Notes: a model not told the origin generated them from the letters alone. Positions 8,305 to 15,941 are shown, numbered from the stretch's first letter. The stretch is 64,000 nucleotides of DNA from Burkholderiales bacterium (GCA_027487815.1 JAIYCW010000072.1:186001-250000); one strand, 5' to 3'. A program made the numbers and translations.

Positions 8305-8664
8305 GTGCGCTGCGTCAAACCGGGTGTGCTCTGTTGGAGCACAGTCCTGTGGTCAGCAGCCTTGACAGCACAGCCTCTTGATGGGGCTGTGCTGTATGAA
8401 CAACGCTGTGGCGCTTGCCATAGTGTCGAGGCACATCGCGTGGGGCCTTTGCATCAGGGCGTTGGCGGTCGTCGAGCCGGGGCCCTGCGTGACTACGACT
8501 ACTCGGAAGCTCTTCGCAACAGCAAGGTAGTCTGGACCGCTCAGACCTTGGATCAATGGCTAGCCAATCCGCAGGCTTTGATTCCTGGGCAGAAAATGAG
8601 CTACCGCCTCGATGACCCCGCCGAGCGGGTAGCCATTGTGAGATTTTTGCTGTCGCTCAGGTAG
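8305..8664 (+). CDS. Small periplasmic class I cytochrome c
   Basis: A 119-residue protein starting at a GTG 3 bp after the ferritin-like stop codon. A signal peptide (to about residue 22) precedes one heme-attachment motif, C35-G-A-C38-H39. The distal methionine is probably in PGQKMSYRL. The size and motif order fit mono-heme class I cytochromes of the c-552 type (compare VGPLHQGVGGRRAG). It likely passes electrons in the periplasm. Its position suggests the ferritin-like protein as a partner, which is inference. Confidence 0.88.
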   Translation: MRCVKPGVLCWSTVLWSAALTAQPLDGAVLYEQRCGACHSVEAHRVGPLHQGVGGRRAGALRDYDYSEALRNSKVVWTAQTLDQWLANPQALIPGQKMSYRLDDPAERVAIVRFLLSLR

Positions 8665-8752
8665 CAGCTCACTTCAGAACTCGACCTGGTTCTAGGGGTT
8701 AGTGCCTGCCGCATTCGATATTGCGTACGCTCTGGAGCTTTTGGGGGTCTCA

Positions 8753-9487
8753 GTGGAATCGAAGGTAGCGTTGGTGACTGGTGCGAGTGGCGGGGTCGGA
8801 AGAGAGGTCTGCACGCTGTTGGATGAGCAAGGCTGGACGGTAGTTGCGGTGTCTCGTGATATGGCGAGGCTGGAGACGGTCAGTGCACAACATAAAGTTG
8901 CAGCCGATGTTTCAAGCCCCGAGGGCGCGGCTGCTGCGATAGAGCAAGCCCAGGCCATTGGTGCGGTATCGGCTCTTGTACATTGCGCAGGCAGCACCTT
9001 GATTCAAGCGGCCCACCGGACCACTGCTGAACAGTATCGCGCTGTAATGGCCGCCAATGCCGATGCCGCTTTTTTTGTGTTGAGTCGCTGGGCCAATGTG
9101 ATGCGCGAGTCTCAGCAGCCGGGTAGTGCCGTGTTGTTCTCGTCGGTCGTGGCACGTATCGGTGTGGCCAATCACGAAGCGATTGCTGCCGCCAAGGGTG
9201 CGATTGAAGCGATGGCCCGCAGCTTTGCTGCTACTTATGCCCCGCAACGTTTGCGATTTAATGTGCTCGCACCGGGCATGACCGATACCCCAATGACAGC
9301 GGCCATGCTGCGCAGTGATGCAGTGCGCGAAGGTGCAGCAAAACAATATCCCCTCGGATCAATTGGCACGGCCTCCGAGCTGGCTCAAATGGCCGTGTAC
9401 CTCGTGTCTGAGCCGGCGCAGCGTATTACCGGGCAGATCATCGCGGTGGACGGAGGCTTCACGGCGGTACGCCCCTTGGTACGTTGA
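8753..9487 (+). CDS. SDR-family protein lacking the catalytic tyrosine
   Basis: A 244-residue Rossmann-fold protein of the short-chain dehydrogenase family. The NAD(P)-binding TGASGGVG is at residues 9-16, and the C-terminus has the usual VDGG. The serine of the active site is present (LFSS, 128-131). Where Tyr-x-x-x-Lys is expected the sequence reads I144-A-A-A-K148, so the catalytic tyrosine is replaced by isoleucine and normal oxidoreductase chemistry is doubtful. The GTG at 8753 follows GGGGG and starts exactly at the domain; a longer frame reaches back to 8702. The stop overlaps or abuts the photolyase-like gene. Confidence 0.75.
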   Translation: MESKVALVTGASGGVGREVCTLLDEQGWTVVAVSRDMARLETVSAQHKVAADVSSPEGAAAAIEQAQAIGAVSALVHCAGSTLIQAAHRTTAEQYRAVMAANADAAFFVLSRWANVMRESQQPGSAVLFSSVVARIGVANHEAIAAAKGAIEAMARSFAATYAPQRLRFNVLAPGMTDTPMTAAMLRSDAVREGAAKQYPLGSIGTASELAQMAVYLVSEPAQRITGQIIAVDGGFTAVRPLVR

Positions 9488-9492
9488 ACGGC

Positions 9493-10710
9493 ATGGATGA
9501 GCCGCCGAAGGACAGTCAATTTGAGCCGACCAGGCAGGCAGTGGAGCGGTGCCTACAGGCTATCGATCCTGCCTTGTATGGACGGACTCGCAATGCTCTT
9601 TCTGGCCGGGTCACGCGCCTTTCGCCCTATCTCACGCATGGGCTGATTAGCCTGCCGCAGGTGATGGCAACCCTGGGGCAAACTCACCCCCTTGGGCCGG
9701 AAGACAAGCTAGTCTTTGAGTTTGCTTGGCGCGAGTACTACCAGCATGTGTGGGAGCATCTAGGCGAGAATATTTTCACTGATATCCGCCCGCCGGTATG
9801 GTCTGGCGAGTATGCAGACCACCTGCCAGAAGATGTTGCAAGGGCCTGCACCGGATTACCAGTAATTGATCAGGCGGTGACGCAGCTATACCGGGAGGGG
9901 TATCTGCACAATCATGCCAGGATGTGGCTTGCTTCGTATCTGGTGCACATTCGCAAGGTCCATTGGCGAGCAGGCGCGGATTGGATGGTGAGCCATTTGC
10001 TTGATGGTGATCTTGCCTCCAACCACCTGAGCTGGCAGTGGGTGGCTGGCACCTTCGCCACCAAACCCTATCTGTTTAATGCGGAGAATGTGGCCAAGTA
10101 CGCCCCGCGTGCGTGGCATAGCCCCGGCAGCGTGATTGACACCACCTATGCGCAGCTTGAGGCAATAGCCACGAGCCGCGGGCCACAAGCGCCATACCGA
10201 GGCCCTCGACTATTCGAAGATGATGCGATTGAACCGCCAGCTACTTATCAGGCCGCGCCTGATGGCGAGTATGCAGATGATCTCATCGCTAATCTTGCGA
10301 TGTTCCTTGAGGATGAGCAGCAGCAAGTGATTGAACTGATTCATCCGTGGTCCATGGATCTATTTGAGCCGCTTGCAGCCGATACGGTTCGGGTGGGGTG
10401 GGTCCATCCCGATTTCCATACCCAACATCCCTGGACATTGCGACGATGGAAGTTTGTCCTGGGCGCAATGCGCGAACTCAAGCTCCCGATCTGGGTGGGG
10501 CGGCCTGCGCAGTTTAATGTTGCCGCCAGCCGTTTGCGCATGACGGCTACCCTGAACCCTTTCTACTGCGATGCCCGCCCGCTGGTAGGCCAATGGCGTG
10601 CGGTGCCTCGCATGTTGGAGTCTCCCAGCCAGTTTTGCTCATCCTTTACCCGCTTTTACAAACGGGTGGGTTCGGGCTCAGCAGGCTCGCGTTTTCACAA
10701 AGCCTTATAG
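9493..10710 (+). CDS. Photolyase/cryptochrome-like FAD-binding protein with extra C-terminal domain
   Basis: A 405-residue protein. Residues about 15-225 match the helical FAD-binding half of photolyases and cryptochromes: WREYYQHVWEHLG, YREGYLHNHARMWLASYLVH and DGDLASNHLSWQWVAGTFA. The N-terminal alpha/beta antenna-binding domain of standard photolyases is absent. Instead, residues about 265-405 form a separate domain (LIHPWSMDLFEPL, RVGWVHPDFH, PWTLRRWKFVLGAM) that might be a permuted or divergent alpha/beta domain. DNA repair activity cannot be assumed. The ATG at 9493 is used; a TTG at 9484 would overlap the upstream stop. Coupling with the upstream SDR-like gene is likely. Confidence 0.8.
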   Translation: MDEPPKDSQFEPTRQAVERCLQAIDPALYGRTRNALSGRVTRLSPYLTHGLISLPQVMATLGQTHPLGPEDKLVFEFAWREYYQHVWEHLGENIFTDIRPPVWSGEYADHLPEDVARACTGLPVIDQAVTQLYREGYLHNHARMWLASYLVHIRKVHWRAGADWMVSHLLDGDLASNHLSWQWVAGTFATKPYLFNAENVAKYAPRAWHSPGSVIDTTYAQLEAIATSRGPQAPYRGPRLFEDDAIEPPATYQAAPDGEYADDLIANLAMFLEDEQQQVIELIHPWSMDLFEPLAADTVRVGWVHPDFHTQHPWTLRRWKFVLGAMRELKLPIWVGRPAQFNVAASRLRMTATLNPFYCDARPLVGQWRAVPRMLESPSQFCSSFTRFYKRVGSGSAGSRFHKAL

Positions 10711-11304
10711 CGGCTTGATCTCCACCTTGCGCCACTTGATGACGCCGCGCCCCCATTGCAAAGCGATTGGGCCTGATGCGAGTTTGGAGTCTTCGATGTC
10801 TACGGTTTTGACACCATTGAGCACCAACACCAAGCGAGTGCCTTTGGCAGTGATCTCATAGGTGTTCCATTTGCCTCCCGCTTTGGGCATCGGCTGGGCC
10901 ACCTTGGCGACCTTGACGATGGCGCCAGTGCCAAAGTTGGGGTCGGGCCGTTGATCAAAGATATTGGCTTCGTAGCAGTTTTCATCAGTGATGCGGTTGG
11001 GTTCCTGGCAGCGAAAGAAAATACCGCTATTGGCATCGTCACTCGACCAGAACTCGGCGCGGATCACGAAGTCTTTGTAGCTGCCCTTGGTGACCAGGTA
11101 TCCCGGGTCTTTACCGCCGGCTGAAGCCTGAATCGCCCCATCGGCTGCGACCCACTGGGTATCTCCCACCCGGTTGAAGTTTTCCAGGCCTTTGGTGCCA
11201 TCGACCAGTGGCGTCCATCCGCTATCGAGCCCGAGCATTGCGCAGCCGCTCAATAAGGTTGCGATGGTAAAACCGCCGAACATCGTTTTTAAAGGGATCT
11301 TCAT
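10705..11304 (-). CDS. DUF1080 lipoprotein (3-keto-disaccharide hydrolase-like)
   Basis: A 199-residue predicted lipoprotein. The ATG at 11304 has GAGGAGA upstream on the minus strand. The lipobox LLSGC (near residue 20) is followed by a DUF1080 beta-sandwich: WTPLVDGTKGLENFNRVG, FVIRAEFWSSDDANSGIFFRC, and a C-terminal IALQWGRGVIKWRKVEIKPL. DUF1080 members include 3-keto-disaccharide hydrolases, but the family is broad and no substrate can be read here. It converges on the photolyase-like gene, overlapping it by 6 bp. Confidence 0.85.
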   Translation of the reverse strand: MKIPLKTMFGGFTIATLLSGCAMLGLDSGWTPLVDGTKGLENFNRVGDTQWVAADGAIQASAGGKDPGYLVTKGSYKDFVIRAEFWSSDDANSGIFFRCQEPNRITDENCYEANIFDQRPDPNFGTGAIVKVAKVAQPMPKAGGKWNTYEITAKGTRLVLVLNGVKTVDIEDSKLASGPIALQWGRGVIKWRKVEIKPL

Positions 11305-11346
11305 CCGTTGTCTCCTCAATATGTCGTGTTTTGTTGAACTGCGACA

Positions 11347-11374
11347 TTGAGTATGCACGCAAAGCTGGTAGATT
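11347..11374 (+). promoter_or_regulatory. Candidate sigma-70 promoter for the 33-residue gene
   Basis: TTGAGT (11347-11352) and TAGATT (11369-11374) are separated by 16 bp, each matching the consensus at four of six positions. Transcription would start near 11381, about 37 nt before the small gene's ATG. Assigned by eye only. Confidence 0.35.
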
Positions 11375-11403
11375 AACCCTGCGGAATTGCCCGTATTTTT
11401 GGG

Positions 11404-11416
11404 AAGGAGGTGATCC
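11404..11416 (+). promoter_or_regulatory. Full-length Shine-Dalgarno sequence
   Basis: AAGGAGGTGATCC is an exact 13-nt complement of the conserved 3' end of 16S rRNA (GGATCACCTCCTT). It ends one base before the ATG at 11418, leaving GGAGG 7 nt from the start, which is optimal. Most genes in this window have only 4-6 nt of complementarity, so this site points to a truly translated small gene. Confidence 0.85.
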
Positions 11417-11417
11417 A

Positions 11418-11519
11418 ATGTCGAATCGCTTATCGAGAGTCACCCGTGCGTTGGTTGCACAAGGTGTCATGGCTTGCTCCAGTATCAAGAATAATGGTGT
11501 CGCTGGAGCGGACCTGTAA
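11418..11519 (+). CDS. 33-residue protein with extreme ribosome-binding site
   Basis: A 33-codon gene ending in TAA. Its product is basic at the N-terminus (MSNRLSRVTRALVAQGVMA) and small and polar at the C-terminus, with one cysteine (C20); an amphipathic helix over residues 3-18 is plausible. I do not recognise a family. Evidence for coding is the 13-nt Shine-Dalgarno sequence, a plausible promoter and a clear intrinsic terminator 92 bp after the stop, which together define a transcript of about 260 nt. It could be a small membrane or regulatory protein, a leader peptide, or part of a dual-function RNA. It stands divergent from the DUF1080 gene. Confidence 0.65.
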   Translation: MSNRLSRVTRALVAQGVMACSSIKNNGVAGADL

Positions 11520-11610
11520 GCCTGCCTATCTCCAAGAGCTTTGGCGTCTTTGAGACAGCACAAAGTATTGGTGGGGCCGGGTTGCCATGAGAGCTCGGTA
11601 CGATCCTCAT

Positions 11611-11639
11611 AAGGGCTGCGTTGATCGCGGCCCTTTTTT
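11611..11639 (+). terminator. Intrinsic terminator after the 33-residue gene
   Basis: GGGCTGCG (11613-11620), loop TTGAT, then CGCGGCCC (11626-11633), followed by six T residues. The 8-bp stem (one G-T pair) with a T tract is a textbook rho-independent terminator. It separates the small gene from the DUF3429 gene that starts 31 bp later. Confidence 0.85.
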
Positions 11640-11669
11640 CATTCGTGTTCCTTTGGGTAGACTGCGTGG

Positions 11670-12131
11670 ATGAGTGAGACTTCTGCAACGGTTGAACGAT
11701 GGGCCTATCGGCTTGGCCTGGGCGGATTGATTCCATTTGTTGGGCTGACGCTGCTTGTTTGGATCATGCCTAATGCGTTGGGTGGATTGGCCCCTGAAGC
11801 CCAGGTGCTTTATGCGGCCTCGATACTGACTTTTGTCGGGGCGGTGCATTGGGGCGTTGCACTGACCTCGGACTCCCAAAGCGCAGCAACCGTGGGCCCG
11901 AGCATGCTTTGGAGTGTGGTGCCTTCGCTTTATTGCTGGTTGGTCGCTTTATTGCCGCCGGTCCAGGCCTTGCCCTTACTGGCTGCGGGCTTGCTTATCG
12001 CCTGGCTGGTGGATCGGGCGATTTATCCGCGTTTCGGCGTGCCTGCCTGGTTCATGCGATTGCGCACCGTGTTGACTGGCGTGGCCGCCACGAGCTTGGT
12101 GCTGACCTGGGTGGCGCTGCTGCCAGCCTAA
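11670..12131 (+). CDS. DUF3429 membrane protein
   Basis: A 153-residue inner-membrane protein with about five hydrophobic segments, including GLIPFVGLTLLVWIM, AASILTFVGAVHWGVAL and LLAAGLLIAWLVDRAIY. The GAVHWG motif and the length match DUF3429, a family of unknown function common in proteobacteria. Its TAA stop (12129-12131) lies inside the left 41-bp repeat. Before the insertion described below, it probably converged directly on the thioesterase gene. Confidence 0.85.
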   Translation: MSETSATVERWAYRLGLGGLIPFVGLTLLVWIMPNALGGLAPEAQVLYAASILTFVGAVHWGVALTSDSQSAATVGPSMLWSVVPSLYCWLVALLPPVQALPLLAAGLLIAWLVDRAIYPRFGVPAWFMRLRTVLTGVAATSLVLTWVALLPA

Positions 12132-12167
12132 GCCCGCTTAACCTCGAAGGGGCGGCAGGTGGTGGTG
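12127..12167 (+). repeat. Left 41-bp direct repeat flanking the flotillin cassette
   Basis: These 41 bases are identical to 15937-15977, starting CCTAAGCCCGCTTAACC and ending GGTGGTGGTG. The right copy is the last 13 codons and stop of the thioesterase gene (minus strand). The left copy is therefore a detached duplicate of that gene end, now lying at the DUF3429 stop codon. Confidence 0.95.
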
Positions 12168-12328
12168 CAGAGAGAAAAATTGTCGCTTAGTGAGCAAGTG
12201 TCTACTCCGTCCGACGCCGCTTGGCGTTTCACATCTTTGGTTGGTCGGAATTCCGCCATTACCTCAGACGCAATCCTCCAAAATTGGTTTCGCTTAAAGA
12301 ATACAAACTGGGCACATAGAAAAAGTAT

Positions 12329-12356
12329 TTGACATTCGTATTCAAACGATTACGAT
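12329..12356 (+). promoter_or_regulatory. Promoter of the flotillin cassette
   Basis: TTGACA (12329-12334, perfect -35) is followed after 16 bp by TACGAT (12351-12356, -10). This is the best promoter in the intergenic stretch 12168-12390, which holds no other gene. Transcription would begin near 12363 and read through all four cassette genes. Confidence 0.6.
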
Positions 12357-12360
12357 TGAA
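12341..12360. promoter_or_regulatory. Candidate operator over the cassette promoter
   Basis: TTCAAACGATTACGATTGAA is an imperfect palindrome (TTCAA and TTGAA arms) covering the spacer and -10 element. A second palindrome, ATTCGAAT, follows at 12364-12371. The first gene of the operon looks like a ribbon-helix-helix protein, so autoregulation here is a reasonable guess. Confidence 0.4.
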
Positions 12361-12390
12361 GTCATTCGAATTGAGCTAAAGCTATCATCC

Positions 12391-12900
12391 ATGGTCACTC
12401 ATCCATCTGTTAGTTCGATGGAGCCGCTTTCGGCTCGGATTCCTGGCGACGTGTACCTTTGGCTTGCTGGGCTTCAGGTCGAAGGCGCAACGACAAACAG
12501 TGACAAACTGCGTGTTCTTCTTGGGCAGCTAAAGCGACAACACGACGGAGCGCTTGACTATGTTGCCGCCCACGCTTGGGCTCGTGACCTTACCGGCAGG
12601 CTAAGAGAGTCGCTTGTGCGTACCGAGGGTCGAACAGGTAAAAGTTCAGAGGTGGTGAGTCTTGTGCTCGATCACCTGACGTCAATGTTGGCGCTCGTAG
12701 TGAGCCAAGCTCCTGTAAGTGAAAGCGACGCGACTGAATTTGAAGAGGCACTAGTCCGTCGGGCGTTTGCCCTTTTTGAGACCTTGCTTCGGCAAGCGAC
12801 AACGTCGAGCGCTGCTGCCTACGACCCTACCGTTGTTCGGCGCCTTATTGGACCAACAATTGAATTAGCCATGAACCTCAAAACCTCGAAAGGACCCTGA
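12391..12900 (+). CDS. RHH-like protein, first gene of flotillin cassette
   Basis: A 169-residue protein (160 if it starts at the ATG at 12418). The segment LSARIPGDVYLWLAGL, followed by TNSDKLRVLL, has the strand-helix-helix pattern of ribbon-helix-helix DNA-binding domains. The rest is helical, with a segment like SEVVSLVLDHLTSMLALVV that could dimerise. No strong family match is known to me. It stops 1 bp before the PspA-like gene and follows a promoter with a palindrome, so it may regulate the cassette. It could instead be a cytoplasmic partner of the PspA-like protein. Confidence 0.65.
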   Translation: MVTHPSVSSMEPLSARIPGDVYLWLAGLQVEGATTNSDKLRVLLGQLKRQHDGALDYVAAHAWARDLTGRLRESLVRTEGRTGKSSEVVSLVLDHLTSMLALVVSQAPVSESDATEFEEALVRRAFALFETLLRQATTSSAAAYDPTVVRRLIGPTIELAMNLKTSKGP

Positions 12901-12901
12901 T

Positions 12902-13579
12902 ATGTCAGAATCGCTTCGTACACGTGTTGGCCGAGTGATTGCAGGTAGTGTGCACGCGCTGCTTGACCGTATAGAAGACCATGCGCCCGAGGCGATGATG
13001 GAACAATCAATTCGTGAAGCCGACTCCGTTATTGACGAGGTCCGGCACGAACTTGGCATTGTTTCAGCAAATCGACACCTTTTGCAGCAGCAACATGCCA
13101 GTCTTAACACTCAACACGCTAAGTTGGCTGCCCAAATAGACGAAGCGCTTGTTGGTGGGCGAGACGATTTAGCTCGGGTCGCGGTGGCGCGGCAGCTGGA
13201 TATTGAAGCTCAACTCCCTGTTCTGGAGAAGACTTTGGGCGAACATACTCATCAGGAGCTTGAGCTGCAAGGGTATGTTGTCGCGCTCTTGGCGAAAAAA
13301 CGCGAGATGCAGGAGTCGCTATCCGAGTTCCGCAAAAGCCGTGCAGCGGCTTCTGCCCCAGCGGCAGACAAAGTTGGTGTGGGCGCAAGCAAATCAGAAC
13401 GGAGGATGGAAAACGTGACTGATACGTTTGATCGCATCTACGAGAGGCAAACCGGAATGGCTAGTTTGGCCAGTGGTAACACTTTGCAGCAGGCCGCTAA
13501 ACTGAAGGAGCTCGACGACATGGTTCGAGAAAACAAGATTGCTGAGCGGATGGCGCAGCTCAAGGCAAACAAGGCATGA
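12902..13579 (+). CDS. PspA/IM30 (ESCRT-III-like) family protein
   Basis: A 225-residue, almost fully helical protein. It begins SLRTRVGRVIAGSVHALLDRIEDHAPEA, the PspA/IM30 start with an amphipathic helix for membrane binding. A long coiled-coil follows (about residues 30-140), with HLLQQQHASL and HQELELQGYVVALLAKKREMQ. PspA/IM30 proteins assemble on the inner membrane and support it under stress. The gene starts 1 bp after the RHH-like gene and overlaps the YqiJ-like gene by 4 bp (ATGA). PspA-like, YqiJ-like and flotillin genes are known to occur together, so a joint membrane-protection role is expected. Confidence 0.8.
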   Translation: MSESLRTRVGRVIAGSVHALLDRIEDHAPEAMMEQSIREADSVIDEVRHELGIVSANRHLLQQQHASLNTQHAKLAAQIDEALVGGRDDLARVAVARQLDIEAQLPVLEKTLGEHTHQELELQGYVVALLAKKREMQESLSEFRKSRAAASAPAADKVGVGASKSERRMENVTDTFDRIYERQTGMASLASGNTLQQAAKLKELDDMVRENKIAERMAQLKANKA

Positions 13580-14202
13580 GCCTATTCACGGCACCTGAGA
13601 ACCTTCCCTTTGGTATTGGGTTTGCCTTGATCGTTGGAGTTGCCCTGCTCGAAGGGTTGGGCATGCTGATTTCCATGAGCCCCAGTAACTTCCTGGACAA
13701 CCTGGTTCCTGAAATCGACTCAGACGCTGGACTAGACCGTGTGCTTGGCTGGCTACATTTGGGCAAAGTACCCGCACTGGTTCTCCTAATCCTTTTTCTG
13801 GGAGGTTACACGGTGTTCGGCTACAGCCTGCAAATGGTAGCCAACGGCCTGTTCGGCGGCTACTTACCAGCATGGATTGCTGGTTTTCTTGCAGTGCCGG
13901 CAGGTATGGCAACCGTGCGTGGCCTGGGATCGTTGGTCGCCCACATCATCCCGCGCGACGAGACCAGCATAGTGAGCGAGCAAACTCTCGTTGGCAGGGT
14001 TGGGGTCATCGTAGGTGGTGGCGCTCGCCGAGGCCTCGCTGCCCAAGCAAGGGTTAAAGATAGTCATGGTCGAACCCATTACCTTATGGTCGAACCTGAC
14101 GTTGACAATGAAGTCTTCGACGAAGGCTCACAAGTATTGATAGTAAGAAAAGCGGGGGCGTTTTATCGCTGCATCGCTAATCCTCATCCGACGCTCATGT
14201 AG
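13576..14202 (+). CDS. YqiJ-like NfeD-related membrane protein
   Basis: A 208-residue inner-membrane protein. Three hydrophobic helices (IGFALIVGVALLEGLGMLI, VPALVLLILFLGGYTVFGY, AWIAGFLAVPAGMATV) are followed by a soluble C-terminal beta domain (about residues 130-200: LVGRVGVIVGGGARRG, GSQVLIVRKAGAFYRCI) with the OB-fold character of NfeD-type proteins. In E. coli, yqiJ precedes the flotillin gene yqiK, and the same order is kept here. It is translationally coupled to the PspA-like gene. It probably partners the flotillin at the membrane. Confidence 0.82.
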   Translation: MSLFTAPENLPFGIGFALIVGVALLEGLGMLISMSPSNFLDNLVPEIDSDAGLDRVLGWLHLGKVPALVLLILFLGGYTVFGYSLQMVANGLFGGYLPAWIAGFLAVPAGMATVRGLGSLVAHIIPRDETSIVSEQTLVGRVGVIVGGGARRGLAAQARVKDSHGRTHYLMVEPDVDNEVFDEGSQVLIVRKAGAFYRCIANPHPTLM

Positions 14203-14249
14203 CTAATGATGTTTCGAAGTAAAAAACACTCTGAGAGAGAACAGATCAC

Positions 14250-15941
14250 ATGAACAATCTGACTGAGCTGCTGACATTGGTTGGTATCGGGTTTACCGCG
14301 TTACTGACTATCGGCATTGTTTTTGCCCGACTCTATAAACGTTCTACAAAAGAAACAGCTTTTGTTAGAACTGGTCTGGGCGGGCAGAAAGTAATCATGG
14401 ATGGAGGCGCGATCGTTTTGCCGGTCTTTCATGAACGCGTTCTGGTCAATATGAACACTTTAAAGCTCGAAGTTGTCCGTCGTGAGAAGGAGAGCTTAAT
14501 CACCAAGGACAGGATGCGCGTCGACGTTACCGCGGCCTTTTTTGTTCGGGTGAAGCAAACCGAAGAAGCAGTCAGTATTGCTGCCCAAACTCTAGGTGCT
14601 CGAACGATGAGCCCCGATGAACTCAAGGCTCTAGTCGAAGACAAGTTTGTCGATTCGCTCCGCGCTACTGCAGCGACCATGACTATTCAAGAGCTCCAGG
14701 ATAAGCGCCGTGACTTTGTGCAGGCGGTTCAGAATGCTGTTGCAGAAGATTTGGAGAAAAACGGGCTTGAGCTGGAGTCAGTCTCTCTCACCAGCCTAGA
14801 CCAGACGGACAAGCAGTTTTTCAATCCTAACAACGCGTTTGATGCAGAGGGTCTTACAAGACTCACCGAGCAAACCGAGGCGCGACGCAAGCAGCGAAAC
14901 GATGTTGAGCAGGATACTGAGGTTCAGGTTCGCACTAAGAACCTCGACGCTACAAGGCAAAAGCTCACCATTGAGAAAGATCAAGAATTTGCTTCGTTGG
15001 GGCAAAAGCGCGAAATCGAGGTTACACGCGCCGAGCAGGCGGCACTGATCGCATCGCAACAAGCAGAGCGAAGTCGAGAGGCTGAGGCAGCAAAAATTGA
15101 AGCTGAGCAACAGGTCAGTCAGAAGAGAATCGAAGCAGAAAGAGAAATCAAGGCAGCTGAGATCGAGAAGAATCTCGTCATTCAAACGCGTGAGATTGAA
15201 CTGGAGCGTCAAACTGAGATGCAGCGAGCTGAACAGCGCAAGCAGGTGGAAATTGCGCGTCAAGATACGCAGATCGCTATTGCCAACAAATCGCGTGAGC
15301 AATCCGACGCAGATGCTGCTGCTAACTTAGCGAGGGCCGATGCTGTTAAAGCCGAAGAGGCGGTGAATACCGCTCGGCAAGTGGCGGTTGCAGAACGCGA
15401 AAAGAGCATTCAGCTAATCGAGGCGTCAAAAGAGGCGGAACAAAATGCTATTTCTGTAACCGTGTCCGCCTCCGCGGAGAAAGAGGCGGCGCTTGACCGG
15501 GCGGAAGCTGTGACTATTGAGGCAAAGGCTCGTCAAGCAGCAGCGCTTGCGGAAGCCGAGGGCAAACGTGCAATTAATGAGGCTCTAAATACGCTTTCCG
15601 CGGCTCAAGTTGATCTGCAGGTTCGAACGCTGTTATTGCAGCAGTTGCCCGAGATATTGGAGCAGGCCGTACGCCCAATGGAAAAAATCGATTCGATTCG
15701 TATCTTTCAGGTTGGTGGAATGCCCGGGGCCGCCAGTTCAGGCAGCGATAGTTCTTCAACCACCGCCGCAGTGGCAGGTGCTACCTTTCCCGAGCAAGTT
15801 ATGAACTCGGCACTTCAATATCAACTTGCTAAGCCAATTGTCGATGCAGTGATGAAGGATGCTGGATTGTCAAATGAAGGAATTACGGGGATGGCTTCTG
15901 CGATCGCAGGCATGCTAAAAAAGCCAGGTGAGCAAACCTAA
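14250..15941 (+). CDS. yqiK: Flotillin family protein (YqiK-type)
   Basis: A 563-residue SPFH protein. An N-terminal membrane helix (LLTLVGIGFTALLTIGIVFARLY) precedes the SPFH/band 7 domain (about residues 30-200, with GGQKVIMDGGAIVLPVFH and DRMRVDVTAAFFVRV). A long Glu/Ala/Arg-rich flotillin coiled-coil follows (about 200-430), then a Gly/Ser linker and a C-terminal tail. Flotillins organise membrane microdomains and affect fluidity and stress tolerance. The ribosome site is GAGAGA. The stop codon (15939-15941) belongs to the right 41-bp repeat, so the last bases of this gene come from the insertion junction, and it overlaps the convergent thioesterase stop by 4 bp. Confidence 0.9.
   Translation: MNNLTELLTLVGIGFTALLTIGIVFARLYKRSTKETAFVRTGLGGQKVIMDGGAIVLPVFHERVLVNMNTLKLEVVRREKESLITKDRMRVDVTAAFFVRVKQTEEAVSIAAQTLGARTMSPDELKALVEDKFVDSLRATAATMTIQELQDKRRDFVQAVQNAVAEDLEKNGLELESVSLTSLDQTDKQFFNPNNAFDAEGLTRLTEQTEARRKQRNDVEQDTEVQVRTKNLDATRQKLTIEKDQEFASLGQKREIEVTRAEQAALIASQQAERSREAEAAKIEAEQQVSQKRIEAEREIKAAEIEKNLVIQTREIELERQTEMQRAEQRKQVEIARQDTQIAIANKSREQSDADAAANLARADAVKAEEAVNTARQVAVAEREKSIQLIEASKEAEQNAISVTVSASAEKEAALDRAEAVTIEAKARQAAALAEAEGKRAINEALNTLSAAQVDLQVRTLLLQQLPEILEQAVRPMEKIDSIRIFQVGGMPGAASSGSDSSSTTAAVAGATFPEQVMNSALQYQLAKPIVDAVMKDAGLSNEGITGMASAIAGMLKKPGEQT

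Noticed and set aside
12127-12260. Possible integron attC site: the repeat contains GTTAAGC (matching GTTRRRY) on the minus strand, and ACGCC/GGCGT pairs nearby
   Set aside because: No matching partner simple site, no long imperfect inverted repeat with the attC layout and no integrase gene. The repeat is fully explained as the thioesterase 3' end.
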